A stretch of DNA of 50,311 bases from Bacteroidales bacterium (GTDB lineage Bacteria; Bacteroidota; Bacteroidia; Bacteroidales; F082): NCBI GenBank assembly GCA_029983675.1, contig JASBYY010000018.1, positions 1-50,311 of the forward strand, written 5' to 3'. The translations under genes and the position numbers were made by a program. The notes under the pieces are model-generated. The model searched no databases. It was not told the DNA's origin and saw only the letters and a list, made by a program, of their open reading frames with translations. Shown here one piece after another: positions 33,031 to 41,257 of the stretch (position 1 is its first letter; every line of letters begins with the position of its first letter).

Positions 33031-33321
33031 AGGATTTTTGTTGAAGACTTACGAAACCTTTTCTAATGTCACAGGTAATGGAATAAAGCAACCACTCTCC
33101 GCCAACAGTTTTAACCCGTTTCAGCATTTTGAACATCCTTTATTACATTTGCTTTCAATCTTTTATCAAAAAGGGGGAACTTGCTAATTTCAAGCAGCAA
33201 AATTTGCATCCTCGCCTTGTTTTGAAGAATATCAGCATTCTTTTTTTGAAATAAAAAGATATTAGATTGAACATTCCAAGCTGTTGAGAGAATTTTACAG
33301 TAACAAAAGATCACTATTCTG

Positions 33322-33329
33322 TATTTTCG
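33322..33329 (+). promoter_or_regulatory. Probable -7 box (TATTTTCG) of the SPT operon
   Basis: TATTTTCG differs from TAnnTTTG at one base. It would start the message near 33336, just ahead of the small upstream frame. Confidence 0.4.
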
Positions 33330-33348
33330 CACAATTGAAAAAACAGAA

Positions 33349-33366
33349 ATGACAAACAAAAAATGA
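33349..33366 (+). promoter_or_regulatory. Five-codon upstream frame overlapping the SPT start
   Basis: ATGACAAACAAAAAATGA reads MTNKK and stops. Its TGA overlaps the SPT ATG (ATGA, 33363-33366). The ATGACAAAC block occurs twice, 14 bases apart, so the upstream frame seems to come from a small duplication of the start site. Confidence 0.6.
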
Positions 33367-34556
33367 CAAACGAAAACCTGCTGCAAACTTCCTGTGCAAG
33401 ATACACTGCCCACAAAGACAGCATGTCACGTGGCAGTTATCCTTACTACATACCCATTGAATCGGAACAAGGAACAGTTGTCCGCATCCATGGCAAAGAC
33501 GTGCTGATGTTCGGGTCGAACAGCTATCTTGGCCTATCGAACGATCCCCGAATGAAGGAAGCGGCAAAGGCTGCCATCGACAAATACGGCACGAGTTGCT
33601 CCGGATCACGATTTCTGAACGGCACACTTGACATACATGTGGAACTTGAAGAGAAACTCGCCGCGTTAGTTGGCAAAGAAGCCGCTGTCTGTTTCAGTAC
33701 GGGATTTCAAGTCAATCTGGGTGTGGTATCGGCACTTTGTGGCAAAAACGATTACCTCCTCCTTGACCAACTTGACCACGCCTCCATTATCGAGGGCAGC
33801 CGCCTCTCGTTCAGCAAGGTGCTGAAATACAGACACAACGACATGAAAAGCCTTGAAAAAAAACTTCAGTTTTGTGACCCTTCAGCCATCAAGCTTATCA
33901 TCGCCGACGGTGTTTTCTCAATGGAAGGCGACATTGTCAAACTGCCCGAAATGGTTTCTTTAGCTGAAAAATACAATGCCAACATCATGATTGACGATGC
34001 GCACGCCATGGGTGTCATCGGACACCAAGGACGGGGTACGGCTTCCCATTTCGGCCTTACCGACAACGTGGATCTGATCATGGGTACGTTTTCAAAATCA
34101 TTCGGATCGATGGGCGGATTCATCGCTGCGAGTGTCGACATTATCGGTTTTTTAAAACATAATGCTCGTTCTCTGATTTTCAGTGCCAGCATGCCACCTT
34201 CCAACGTAGCCGCAGTAAGCAAAGCCATCGACATCATGCTTAGTGAGCCGGAACGCCTGCAACATTTAGGGGACATCACCAACTATGCCCGCAAACAGTT
34301 CAAGGAACGCGGATTCGACACCGGAGTAAGCGAAACCCCCATCATTCCTCTTTTTGTGCGTGATACTGACAAAGCATTGGCTCTCAGTACTAAACTAATC
34401 GATAATGGTGTATTTGTCACCCCTGTCATCGCTCCCGCCGTTCCCGACAGCGATAGCATGATACGCTTTGCACTCATGGCCACCCATTCCTTCGATCAAG
34501 TTGACCAAGCTATCGACAAGATTACAAAGGCCTTCAAAAACTACAAAATCCTATAA
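33363..34556 (+). CDS. spt: Serine palmitoyltransferase-like enzyme
   Basis: A 397-residue PLP-dependent alpha-oxoamine synthase. Visible motifs are GSNSYLGLS, GSRFLNGT, the stacking-His region DQLDHASIIEG, IDDAHAMGVIGHQGRG and the PLP-Lys site GTFSKSFGSMGG. The best match to this pattern and length in Bacteroidales is serine palmitoyltransferase, which condenses serine with an acyl-CoA to 3-ketosphinganine. 2-Amino-3-ketobutyrate CoA ligase is the main alternative. An SDR gene 5 bases downstream would suit the reduction step. The ATG at 33363 is used. Confidence 0.83.
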   Translation: MTNENLLQTSCARYTAHKDSMSRGSYPYYIPIESEQGTVVRIHGKDVLMFGSNSYLGLSNDPRMKEAAKAAIDKYGTSCSGSRFLNGTLDIHVELEEKLAALVGKEAAVCFSTGFQVNLGVVSALCGKNDYLLLDQLDHASIIEGSRLSFSKVLKYRHNDMKSLEKKLQFCDPSAIKLIIADGVFSMEGDIVKLPEMVSLAEKYNANIMIDDAHAMGVIGHQGRGTASHFGLTDNVDLIMGTFSKSFGSMGGFIAASVDIIGFLKHNARSLIFSASMPPSNVAAVSKAIDIMLSEPERLQHLGDITNYARKQFKERGFDTGVSETPIIPLFVRDTDKALALSTKLIDNGVFVTPVIAPAVPDSDSMIRFALMATHSFDQVDQAIDKITKAFKNYKIL

Positions 34557-34561
34557 TCTTT

Positions 34562-35356
34562 ATGGTGATCTTCATCACAGGCATTTCTTCGGGATTCGGA
34601 CTAGAAACAGCAAAACTTTTAGTGCAACAAGGACATTGTGTTTACGGAACAATACGCCGCAACGTGGAACGATTGGAAGGCATTCACTATCTCACGGTCG
34701 ATGTCCGCGATGCAAAAGTTGTAGAAAAAGCCGTCAACGAAATCGTTGCAAACGAGGGACACATCGACGTGTTAGTGAACAATGCTGGAATAGGTATTGG
34801 CGGTCCCATTGAATGCGCCACGCCACAAGAAGTACAGCTACAGATGGAAACCAATTTCATAGGTCTCGTACATTGTGTGAAAGCCACGGTTCCCGTTATG
34901 CGACAACAAGGCCATGGCAAAATCATCGCCATGAGCTCCATCGGAGGCCTCATGGGGTTACCCTTTCAAGGGTTCTATTCCGCCAGCAAATTTGCCATTG
35001 AAGGCTATTGCGAAGCCTTACGCCTTGAGATCCAGCAGTTTGGTATTCAAGTTATTGTTATTCGGCCCGGTGATTTTTCCACCCAATTCACAGCCAGCCG
35101 GAAAAAGACATCCGATGCTACTGTCCAACAAGTTTATCCTGCCTACAAAAGGGCAATGGGCAAGATTGAACATGATGAAAATGGAGGCCTCAAACCTGCT
35201 TTCCTTGCAAAGAAATTGGGAAAAATCATCATGAAAAAGCACCCGCAAAATGGTTATGTGGTAGCTTCGTTCGAACAAAAACTATCAGTCACGCTGAAAC
35301 GCTTTCTCCCTGCCAAACTGTTCTCCAATGTGCTACGCTCCTATTACAAACTGTAA
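34562..35356 (+). CDS. Short-chain dehydrogenase/reductase
   Basis: A 264-residue SDR enzyme. TGISSGFGLETAK is the NAD(P)-binding loop and VNNAGIG follows. The catalytic set is Ser in AMSSIGG, and YSASK. The C-terminal 60 residues are basic and hydrophobic (KKHPQNGYVVAS, LKRFLPAKLF), which suits membrane contact. It lies 5 bases after the SPT-like gene, so it is likely to reduce the ketone made there (3-ketosphinganine reductase), but this is inference from position; many SDRs have other substrates. Confidence 0.85.
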   Translation: MVIFITGISSGFGLETAKLLVQQGHCVYGTIRRNVERLEGIHYLTVDVRDAKVVEKAVNEIVANEGHIDVLVNNAGIGIGGPIECATPQEVQLQMETNFIGLVHCVKATVPVMRQQGHGKIIAMSSIGGLMGLPFQGFYSASKFAIEGYCEALRLEIQQFGIQVIVIRPGDFSTQFTASRKKTSDATVQQVYPAYKRAMGKIEHDENGGLKPAFLAKKLGKIIMKKHPQNGYVVASFEQKLSVTLKRFLPAKLFSNVLRSYYKL

Positions 35357-35369
35357 GTCTGAACAATAT

Positions 35370-35813
35370 CTACAGATTTAACTTCCTGTAAAAATCAAGA
35401 GATCCTTGGATGTCTTTTTCATCAGGGTGCGTTTTATTGATACCGCCGATGAGCTTAAAAGGTCCGTAGCTGTCCCAGGCATTGCAGCCAAAAGTTCCTA
35501 AGACGGGGCAGCCCCTTTGTTGCGCCAAGTCCTTCAGCTTGGCGGCAAAATCGCGGTCGTTTTTCCCACAGGTATGGATAAAAAACACCTTTTTACCCTC
35601 CTCCATCGTCTTTTCGGCTGCCTTCACAACTCCCTCGTAATACTTGTTGTAAGCAATACCGCTGGCATAGCCTATGCAGTCGAAGTCTTTCACGTTGTAG
35701 TCGGTCTGTTCCCTGATGTTGATTAGGGTGACGGGAAAAGCCGCAGCTATGGCTTTCACGATCTTTTCCGTGTTATGGTGATGATAAGACTCAAAGATAA
35801 TCGCTGTACGCAT
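35370..35813 (-). CDS. Flavodoxin-family protein
   Basis: A 147-residue flavodoxin-like protein. The N-terminal IIFESYHHHNTEKIVKAIA occupies the place of the FMN phosphate loop, and GYASGIAYNKYY and IHTCGKNDRDF lie at the two flavin-contact loops. It is probably an FMN-dependent electron carrier in the cytoplasm, with partner unknown. It is convergent with the SDR gene. The start at 35813 is the only good one. Confidence 0.83.
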   Translation of the reverse strand: MRTAIIFESYHHHNTEKIVKAIAAAFPVTLINIREQTDYNVKDFDCIGYASGIAYNKYYEGVVKAAEKTMEEGKKVFFIHTCGKNDRDFAAKLKDLAQQRGCPVLGTFGCNAWDSYGPFKLIGGINKTHPDEKDIQGSLDFYRKLNL

Positions 35814-35921
35814 GTTGAAAGAAAATTAATGTAAGTCGTTTGACCCATATGTTATTCCTGATAACGCAACTCTTCGCCATTACATTGCATGAGCAGCAAA
35901 AACCTTCTTGCGAAACTTCCA

Positions 35922-36157
35922 TTTTTATCCAATAAAACACTTATAGTGGATAAAACATGTACTTTTTTACATTGCTGTCCGGTAAACATATCTAGGATGT
36001 TGATAGTCAAAGTGTTTGGTATGATAAGCCCTCTCTTTGGAATGTTGACTTAACAATTTGTTATTCAGCATGTTATAAATGTCTCTGTGATTTTTACCGG
36101 ACAGCAATAACTTTTTTATCCAATACACGACAAATAACGGATAATATCGGACTTTTT
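35922..36157. repeat. Two imperfect 45-47-bp direct repeats flanking a MITE
   Basis: The left copy (35922-35968) and right copy (36113-36157) both run from TTTTTATCCAATA to ACTTTTT. Each holds TTATCC and GGATAA with the same 23-base spacing between starts. They enclose the small inverted-repeat element at 35970-36109. Confidence 0.6.
35970..36109. mobile_element. 140-bp MITE with 16-bp terminal inverted repeats
   Basis: ATTGCTGTCCGGTAAA (35971-35986) and TTTACCGGACAGCAAT (36093-36108) are perfect inverted repeats. ACTTTTTTA is present on both sides (35961-35969 and 36110-36118) as a 9-base target duplication. The inside minus strand reads a short piece (NMLNNKLLSQHSKERAYHTK) that may come from the end of a parent transposase gene. 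There is no complete transposase, so it depends on a copy elsewhere in the genome. The rest of 35814-36241 shows nothing but the flanking repeats and the tyrS terminator. Confidence 0.8.
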
Positions 36158-36171
36158 CTTTCGGCATCGCC

Positions 36172-36214
36172 AATAAAAAAGGGACAACCCCGCCGCTTCC
36201 AACAAGGTTGTCCC
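36172..36214 (-). terminator. Terminator of tyrS
   Basis: GGGACAACC (36181-36189) pairs with GGTTGTCCC (36206-36214). On the minus strand a run of six T follows. Confidence 0.85.
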
Positions 36215-36241
36215 TTATCCTTTTTCGGTCAAAGCGAACCT

Positions 36242-37537
36242 TTATTCGGCGATGACCAGGTAATAGTTTTTCTTTCCTCTCTGAACGAGGATGTATTTGT
36301 CGCGCAGCAGGTCGTCTGTACTGACGGTCTTACTGTCGTTCACTTTGTCCTTGTTCACTGCAACACCATTGCCTTGTATCATTTTGCGCGCCTCTCCCTT
36401 CGAAGGGAAAATATCGGTATGCGTGGTCAGAAACTCAACAATAGCAATACCTTCCGTCAAGGCTGCTTTCGATACCGATGCGCGTGGCACGCCATCGAAG
36501 ATGCTCAGCAGCATCTGCTCATCATATTTGTGCAGCATTTCCGCCGTGCCTTTCCCGAAAAGGATTTGCGAGGCTTCTTCGGCCATTCTGAAGTCGTCTT
36601 CCGAATGGACGGTGATGGTCAGTTCACGCGCCAAGGTCTTCTGTAATTCGCGGCGACCGGGGTCTTCGGCATGACGTGCGATCAGACTGTCGATTTCCTC
36701 CTTGCCAAGCATGGTGAATATCTTGATGTATTTGGCGGCATCCTCATCGGAGCAATTCAGCCAAAACTGGTAGAAAGCATAGGGTGAAGTTTTCTCCGGA
36801 TCGAGCCATATATTGCCTTTTTCGGTTTTCCCGAACTTGCCGCCATCGGCTTTGGTGATGAGCGGACACGTCAACGCAAAAGCCTCCTGCTCAGCACCTA
36901 ACTTACGACGGATCAGCTCGGTGCCTGTGGTGATGTTTCCCCATTGGTCGGAACCGCCCATCTGAAGTTTACAGTTCTTATGCTGGTAGAGGTAAAGGAA
37001 ATCGTAGCCCTGCACAAGCTGGTAGCTGAACTCGGTGAACGACATGCCATCGCCTTCGCCGCTAAAACGTTTCTTCACGCTGTCCTTCGCCATCATGTAG
37101 TTTACGGTGATGTGCTTGCCGATATCGCGGATAAACGCAAGAAAGCTAAAATCCTTCATCCAGTCGTAGTTGTTCACGAGTTCGGCCTTGTTAGGCGCCT
37201 GACTGTCAAAATCAAGGAACTTTGCAAGTTGCTTCTTGATGCATTCTTGGTTGTGTCGCAAGGTAGGCTCGTCGAGCAAATTACGCTCTGCCGATTTCCC
37301 CGAAGGGTCGCCAATCATGCCCGTTGCACCTCCAATAAGGGCCAAAGGCTTGTGACCGGCTTGCTGCAAGTGACACAGCATCATGATACCGCACAAATGG
37401 CCGATATGCAATGAGTCGGCGGTCGGGTCAATACCGACATAAGCCGTGGTCATCTCCTTAAGCATCTGTTCTTCCGTACCGGGCATCATGCTGTGAACCA
37501 TGCCTCGCCATTTCAGTTCTTCAATAAAATTAATCAT
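36242..37537 (-). CDS. tyrS: Tyrosyl-tRNA synthetase
   Basis: A 431-residue class I aminoacyl-tRNA synthetase. It charges tRNA-Tyr with tyrosine. HIGHLCG is the HIGH motif, KFGKTE is the KMSKS-type motif, and the middle shows QLVQGYDF and GGSDQWGNIT for tyrosine binding. The last 60 residues are an S4-type RNA-binding domain (KGEARKMIQGNGVAVNKDKV). The length is usual. It is a single-gene unit with its own promoter and terminator. Confidence 0.97.
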   Translation of the reverse strand: MINFIEELKWRGMVHSMMPGTEEQMLKEMTTAYVGIDPTADSLHIGHLCGIMMLCHLQQAGHKPLALIGGATGMIGDPSGKSAERNLLDEPTLRHNQECIKKQLAKFLDFDSQAPNKAELVNNYDWMKDFSFLAFIRDIGKHITVNYMMAKDSVKKRFSGEGDGMSFTEFSYQLVQGYDFLYLYQHKNCKLQMGGSDQWGNITTGTELIRRKLGAEQEAFALTCPLITKADGGKFGKTEKGNIWLDPEKTSPYAFYQFWLNCSDEDAAKYIKIFTMLGKEEIDSLIARHAEDPGRRELQKTLARELTITVHSEDDFRMAEEASQILFGKGTAEMLHKYDEQMLLSIFDGVPRASVSKAALTEGIAIVEFLTTHTDIFPSKGEARKMIQGNGVAVNKDKVNDSKTVSTDDLLRDKYILVQRGKKNYYLVIAE

Positions 37538-37561
37538 CGATTGATAGCTTTGATTAGGTTA

Positions 37562-37569
37562 CAAAAATA
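37562..37569 (-). promoter_or_regulatory. -7 box (TATTTTTG) of tyrS
   Basis: On the minus strand TATTTTTG lies 25 bases before the start codon. The leader would be about 17 bases, too short for a T-box, which is in any case not expected in this phylum. Confidence 0.6.
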
Positions 37570-37590
37570 AGACTTTTATTTGAGAGTTAA

Positions 37591-37626
37591 GAACAAAAGC
37601 AAGCGGAACCGATTGGATCCGCTTGC
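37591..37626 (-). terminator. Terminator of the C25 protease gene
   Basis: GCAAGCGGA (37599-37607) pairs with TCCGCTTGC (37618-37626). On the minus strand TTTTGTTC follows. Confidence 0.8.
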
Positions 37627-37658
37627 AGATGTTCATTCTCAAAATGTGAAGTACGCGC

Positions 37659-40600
37659 TTACTTCTTGACAAACTTGTGGGTTTCGTTTGTCGTTGCCGA
37701 CTTCACGTTGATGAAATACATACCGGGAGTTAGGTTTTCAAGGTTGAAGCGAGCTGTTTTCCCGACGACTTCCTGTGAATACACCACTTGACCGATACTG
37801 TTGAAAACAGAAACCGCACTTTGCTCATCGGTCAAATTCATCACAAACTGTCCATTGTTGGGGTTGGGATATATCAAACTGTTATCGGTGACCTTGGTCT
37901 CCACCTTCCAAACAATGCTGGTGGGCGGGAATGTAACATTGTCAACCCAAGCGCAGTCTTCACCAGCCGACATCATGAAATCCTTGGAGTATTTCCATTC
38001 GAGGGTGTGTTTTCCGGATCCGATAGGCTGAACGACCTTTTCCCACTCCATTAGTCCGGCCCAACTGCATATCTCGTTTCCATCGACATAGAACTGCAAT
38101 TTGTCGTATGTTCCTTCAGAAGATATTTTCCTATAGAAACTGACTTCGCCGTCAGAGGCAATGTCAACAGTTATCATCAAACTGGTAGATTGCTCGTCGC
38201 CGATTTCACCCGAACGGGCACAGAATCTGCCAGCATAAGCGTTGGTGCTGTCAATTGTCCAATCCTTTTGCTCGAACGTCCATTCAAATTTCGAGAAGTC
38301 GCCCGTTTCAAAGTCTTCGGTCAACGATCCTACCGCAAAGATATACGAATCGCCGAAGGAATACCTGCCGCAATAGGCAGCGATAAGCAATTGATATGCA
38401 ATGCCTGTGGGCGTAGAAGGTTTCACAGTGAACTCAAAGTCAACCGTGGCAGTTTGACCGACGGCGATTTCTCCACAAGAAAAATGGTTCTGGCCGAAAG
38501 TGATTTCCGGTGCGGAGCAATAGACATCGAACGAAGTGGCAGGAGCCGCACTTCCGCCCACATTCTTGATGGTGAAGTGCAAAACGGCAGTCTCGCCTGG
38601 GTCAAGCACCGCATTGCCGTTGCCTTGCGTAATCTCCATGGTGGTGGAAGTGAATACGATCTCAGGAGCATTGACTTTCATGAAGAAACGGCTCACCCAA
38701 GTATCGTTTCCATCGGTACAGGTAAGGACAAAAGGAATATCGGTTTTATTGGGAACCACATCACTGACTGTCAACGTAAAGGCGTTATCAAGCATGACAT
38801 TTTGTGAAGCCGGCAGTGAGGCGATGTTCTCGGTGGCATCGGTGATTGTAACATAAGGCGAATCGCTCGAAAGCATGACGGTGACATTGCTGGCGTTGAC
38901 AGAACCGGCATTCTTCAGACGGACATTCAGACTTAATGTCTCGCCGAAATCAGCTTGCTGGTTACCATTGGGACCGTCATTGATTTGAAATTCATCATAT
39001 ATCACAAATGCACAATTATTGGGCATGACATTTCCCGTCAAAGTCTTTGGCCGTGCATCGCTTCCCGTTACAATAAGGGTAAAGGCACCTACCGTGGCAA
39101 TGGCCGGTTCAAAAGTGACATTGGCTACACCATTGGCATCGGTAGTAGCAATGCCTATGCGCTCTCCTCCCATGAAGATACTGCAACGGAAGTTGGAAAG
39201 ACCGTTGCCACTGGCGTTGGTGACCGTCACCTGTGTGCCGGTGCTACCCACAAGCAGTTCGGACTGGTACGTCACCTGAGGATCGAAAGGTTCATCATGC
39301 CAAGGACTGACTGCCACGTCGCCCATAAGGTTGAGGTCGTAGAAATTCCAGCGCAAAGCGCCTTCTTCCCATTGTCCCGGGGCATTCACCCAAGGTGCTG
39401 TCTGTGTCTTTCCTTCACTGAGGGCCATTCCCGTGTAAGGGATGCGTTCGTGATAGTAGGCATCCTCGGTCTCACGGTGAAGATGGATAGCAGGTCCTTC
39501 GGTCTGGCCTTCGTTGAACCATCCGAAACGCGAGTTGCCCAAGGTGGCGACGGCAAAGTTGGAAATTTGCGTCATTTTCTCAAGAATGCAATTGCTGGAG
39601 AAGTCACCGCAGATACAACCGCTGGTATGGAAAAAGGTATAGTTGTGATCGACACCATTGGCTCCGCTAAAATTATTGTCGCTGATGGAGCTGGTGAACC
39701 AACCGGCAACATAATCGGTATTGGCATGACCGTCATGGTGCACATATTGCGTTCCCTGATTGATGGCTTCCATGAGGGCACTGCCGCTCCATGTGCCTTG
39801 TTCCTCATACAGGCGTGTGAAATTATAGTCTTCAGGAATGCCGATGGTGGTGTAACCGTTATCGTTATGCTCACCGATCAGCAGTTCAAGGTATTGGCTT
39901 CCATTGCTGACGGGGTCATCATACAGATGTTCTCCGCCCATGGTTACTTTTCTGAACTCGCCCAATACGGGAGTGGTTTGGTAGGTCATGGTTTTGTGCA
40001 TCATATTCTGCAACTCGGTCGCATCGTTGAAGCACATTCTGCCAATGCCGAGTTCGGGGAGCAGGTCGTCCTCGCCAATCTCGCCCCACTTGCTGTTGTT
40101 GTTGTCGTTCCATGTGCCGTCCAAAGCGCAGTAATACAAATCGGCAGGAATATTCGAGTCCACCTGAAGCGTGCTTGACTGCACCGAGCAGTAGAAGCCA
40201 CGGTAAGGGATCAGGGCGACATCGCCACCCAAAAGCACCATCATGATACCGTTCCCTTCGTACTCGCTCTTGATGTAATTACGGATTTTCTCCTGATCGT
40301 CGCGACCTTCGGAAGCCGACAAGGCGTTCTCTAAGGCAACAACCTTGGTGACAAGACCACGTGCCTCATAAAACTGTTTGTATGCGTCAAATGAAGCCAC
40401 ATACTGCTCCGGTGTGATGACCAACAGGTCGTATCCGCCCGCCGTCTTGTTTCTGGACTGGTAGCTATCCAGCATTTCAGGGTTCTGGGCAAGGGTCTTG
40501 GCTCTGTTGATGTTATTGGATGTCAGCCATAAAGCCTTGCTTTTATCGGTCCGGCTCGCAGTGGTCTTAACGACAACGTTGGCTGTTCGGGCATACATCA

Positions 40601-41069
40601 CTTTTCCGGTGGCAGGGACATACTGTACAGGAGTGAAAGCCGAAAAGGCAAAACCGATGCCATTCATGTAATGCGTGGTAATCCTTCCGTAATTTATTTC
40701 GGGATACGACTGCCTCGACTGATACAAGGCTTCGTCTTTCATGAATTTGGTACGTTCAGGCATGGAATAGGCACGTGCCGGCTGATAGGGGAAAAGCTGG
40801 TGGTTTCCGCCAACCTCGACGAAATCAGACAAACGGACTTCTATGGAAACCGCTTCTTGGCCTTGAGGCAGCATGAGGCTGACGCTTTGCCAAGGCAAGG
40901 ATGGTTGCCCGGCAAGAGCCGACTGCATACAGCCGTCAAAATGGATTTGTTCGTAACCCTCAAGCACACTCATGGTGGGCTGGGCAAAATGATAAGTAGC
41001 CTCGACCGTCTGGGCGGTGGTCGCAATACCGGCTAACAATAGCATTAATGCAAGATATAACTTCTTCAT
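37659..41069 (-). CDS. Gingipain-like C25 peptidase with T9SS domain
   Basis: A 1136-residue secreted cysteine protease. Residues 1-19 are a signal peptide (MKKLYLALMLLLAGIATTAQ). A propeptide-like part runs to about 190. The C25 catalytic domain begins GGYDLLVITPEQYVASF; the catalytic His is in YVHHDGHANT (about 445) and the Cys in HTSGCICGDF (about 484). After it come Ig-like and CARDB-like beta domains, a jelly-roll-like part (about 960-1060), and a T9SS type A sorting domain (YPNPNNGQFVM, VFNSIGQVVY, LTPGMYFINV). It is exported by the T9SS and likely acts at the cell surface. Substrate preference (Arg or Lys) cannot be read. Confidence 0.88.
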   Translation of the reverse strand: MKKLYLALMLLLAGIATTAQTVEATYHFAQPTMSVLEGYEQIHFDGCMQSALAGQPSLPWQSVSLMLPQGQEAVSIEVRLSDFVEVGGNHQLFPYQPARAYSMPERTKFMKDEALYQSRQSYPEINYGRITTHYMNGIGFAFSAFTPVQYVPATGKVMYARTANVVVKTTASRTDKSKALWLTSNNINRAKTLAQNPEMLDSYQSRNKTAGGYDLLVITPEQYVASFDAYKQFYEARGLVTKVVALENALSASEGRDDQEKIRNYIKSEYEGNGIMMVLLGGDVALIPYRGFYCSVQSSTLQVDSNIPADLYYCALDGTWNDNNNSKWGEIGEDDLLPELGIGRMCFNDATELQNMMHKTMTYQTTPVLGEFRKVTMGGEHLYDDPVSNGSQYLELLIGEHNDNGYTTIGIPEDYNFTRLYEEQGTWSGSALMEAINQGTQYVHHDGHANTDYVAGWFTSSISDNNFSGANGVDHNYTFFHTSGCICGDFSSNCILEKMTQISNFAVATLGNSRFGWFNEGQTEGPAIHLHRETEDAYYHERIPYTGMALSEGKTQTAPWVNAPGQWEEGALRWNFYDLNLMGDVAVSPWHDEPFDPQVTYQSELLVGSTGTQVTVTNASGNGLSNFRCSIFMGGERIGIATTDANGVANVTFEPAIATVGAFTLIVTGSDARPKTLTGNVMPNNCAFVIYDEFQINDGPNGNQQADFGETLSLNVRLKNAGSVNASNVTVMLSSDSPYVTITDATENIASLPASQNVMLDNAFTLTVSDVVPNKTDIPFVLTCTDGNDTWVSRFFMKVNAPEIVFTSTTMEITQGNGNAVLDPGETAVLHFTIKNVGGSAAPATSFDVYCSAPEITFGQNHFSCGEIAVGQTATVDFEFTVKPSTPTGIAYQLLIAAYCGRYSFGDSYIFAVGSLTEDFETGDFSKFEWTFEQKDWTIDSTNAYAGRFCARSGEIGDEQSTSLMITVDIASDGEVSFYRKISSEGTYDKLQFYVDGNEICSWAGLMEWEKVVQPIGSGKHTLEWKYSKDFMMSAGEDCAWVDNVTFPPTSIVWKVETKVTDNSLIYPNPNNGQFVMNLTDEQSAVSVFNSIGQVVYSQEVVGKTARFNLENLTPGMYFINVKSATTNETHKFVKK

Positions 41070-41117
41070 TTGTTGGATATTATAATAATAATTTGATGTT
41101 TTCAAGAAAATAGTCGC

Positions 41118-41125
41118 CAAAGATA
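41118..41125 (-). promoter_or_regulatory. -7 box (TATCTTTG) of the C25 protease gene
   Basis: On the minus strand TATCTTTG lies 49 bases before the start codon. The bases 41126-41257 hold nothing further. Confidence 0.6.
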
Positions 41126-41257
41126 GTCAATATTTTTGGAAAACAGGGATTTACAGATTACTTTTTTTCACTCCAGACCTATGCTCACAGCGAATAGGAA
41201 AGAGAGCCACCGAAAAATCCTTCCGATGACTCTCAATACTCCAAAACGTACCGTATT

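Noticed and set aside
37537..37569. T-box or other tRNA-sensing leader before tyrS
   Set aside because: The leader is only about 17 bases by the promoter box, far too short.
38955..40178. A 407-codon plus-strand frame opposite the C25 protease
   Set aside because: It is antisense to a gene with signal peptide, catalytic residues and sorting domain; it has no pattern of its own.
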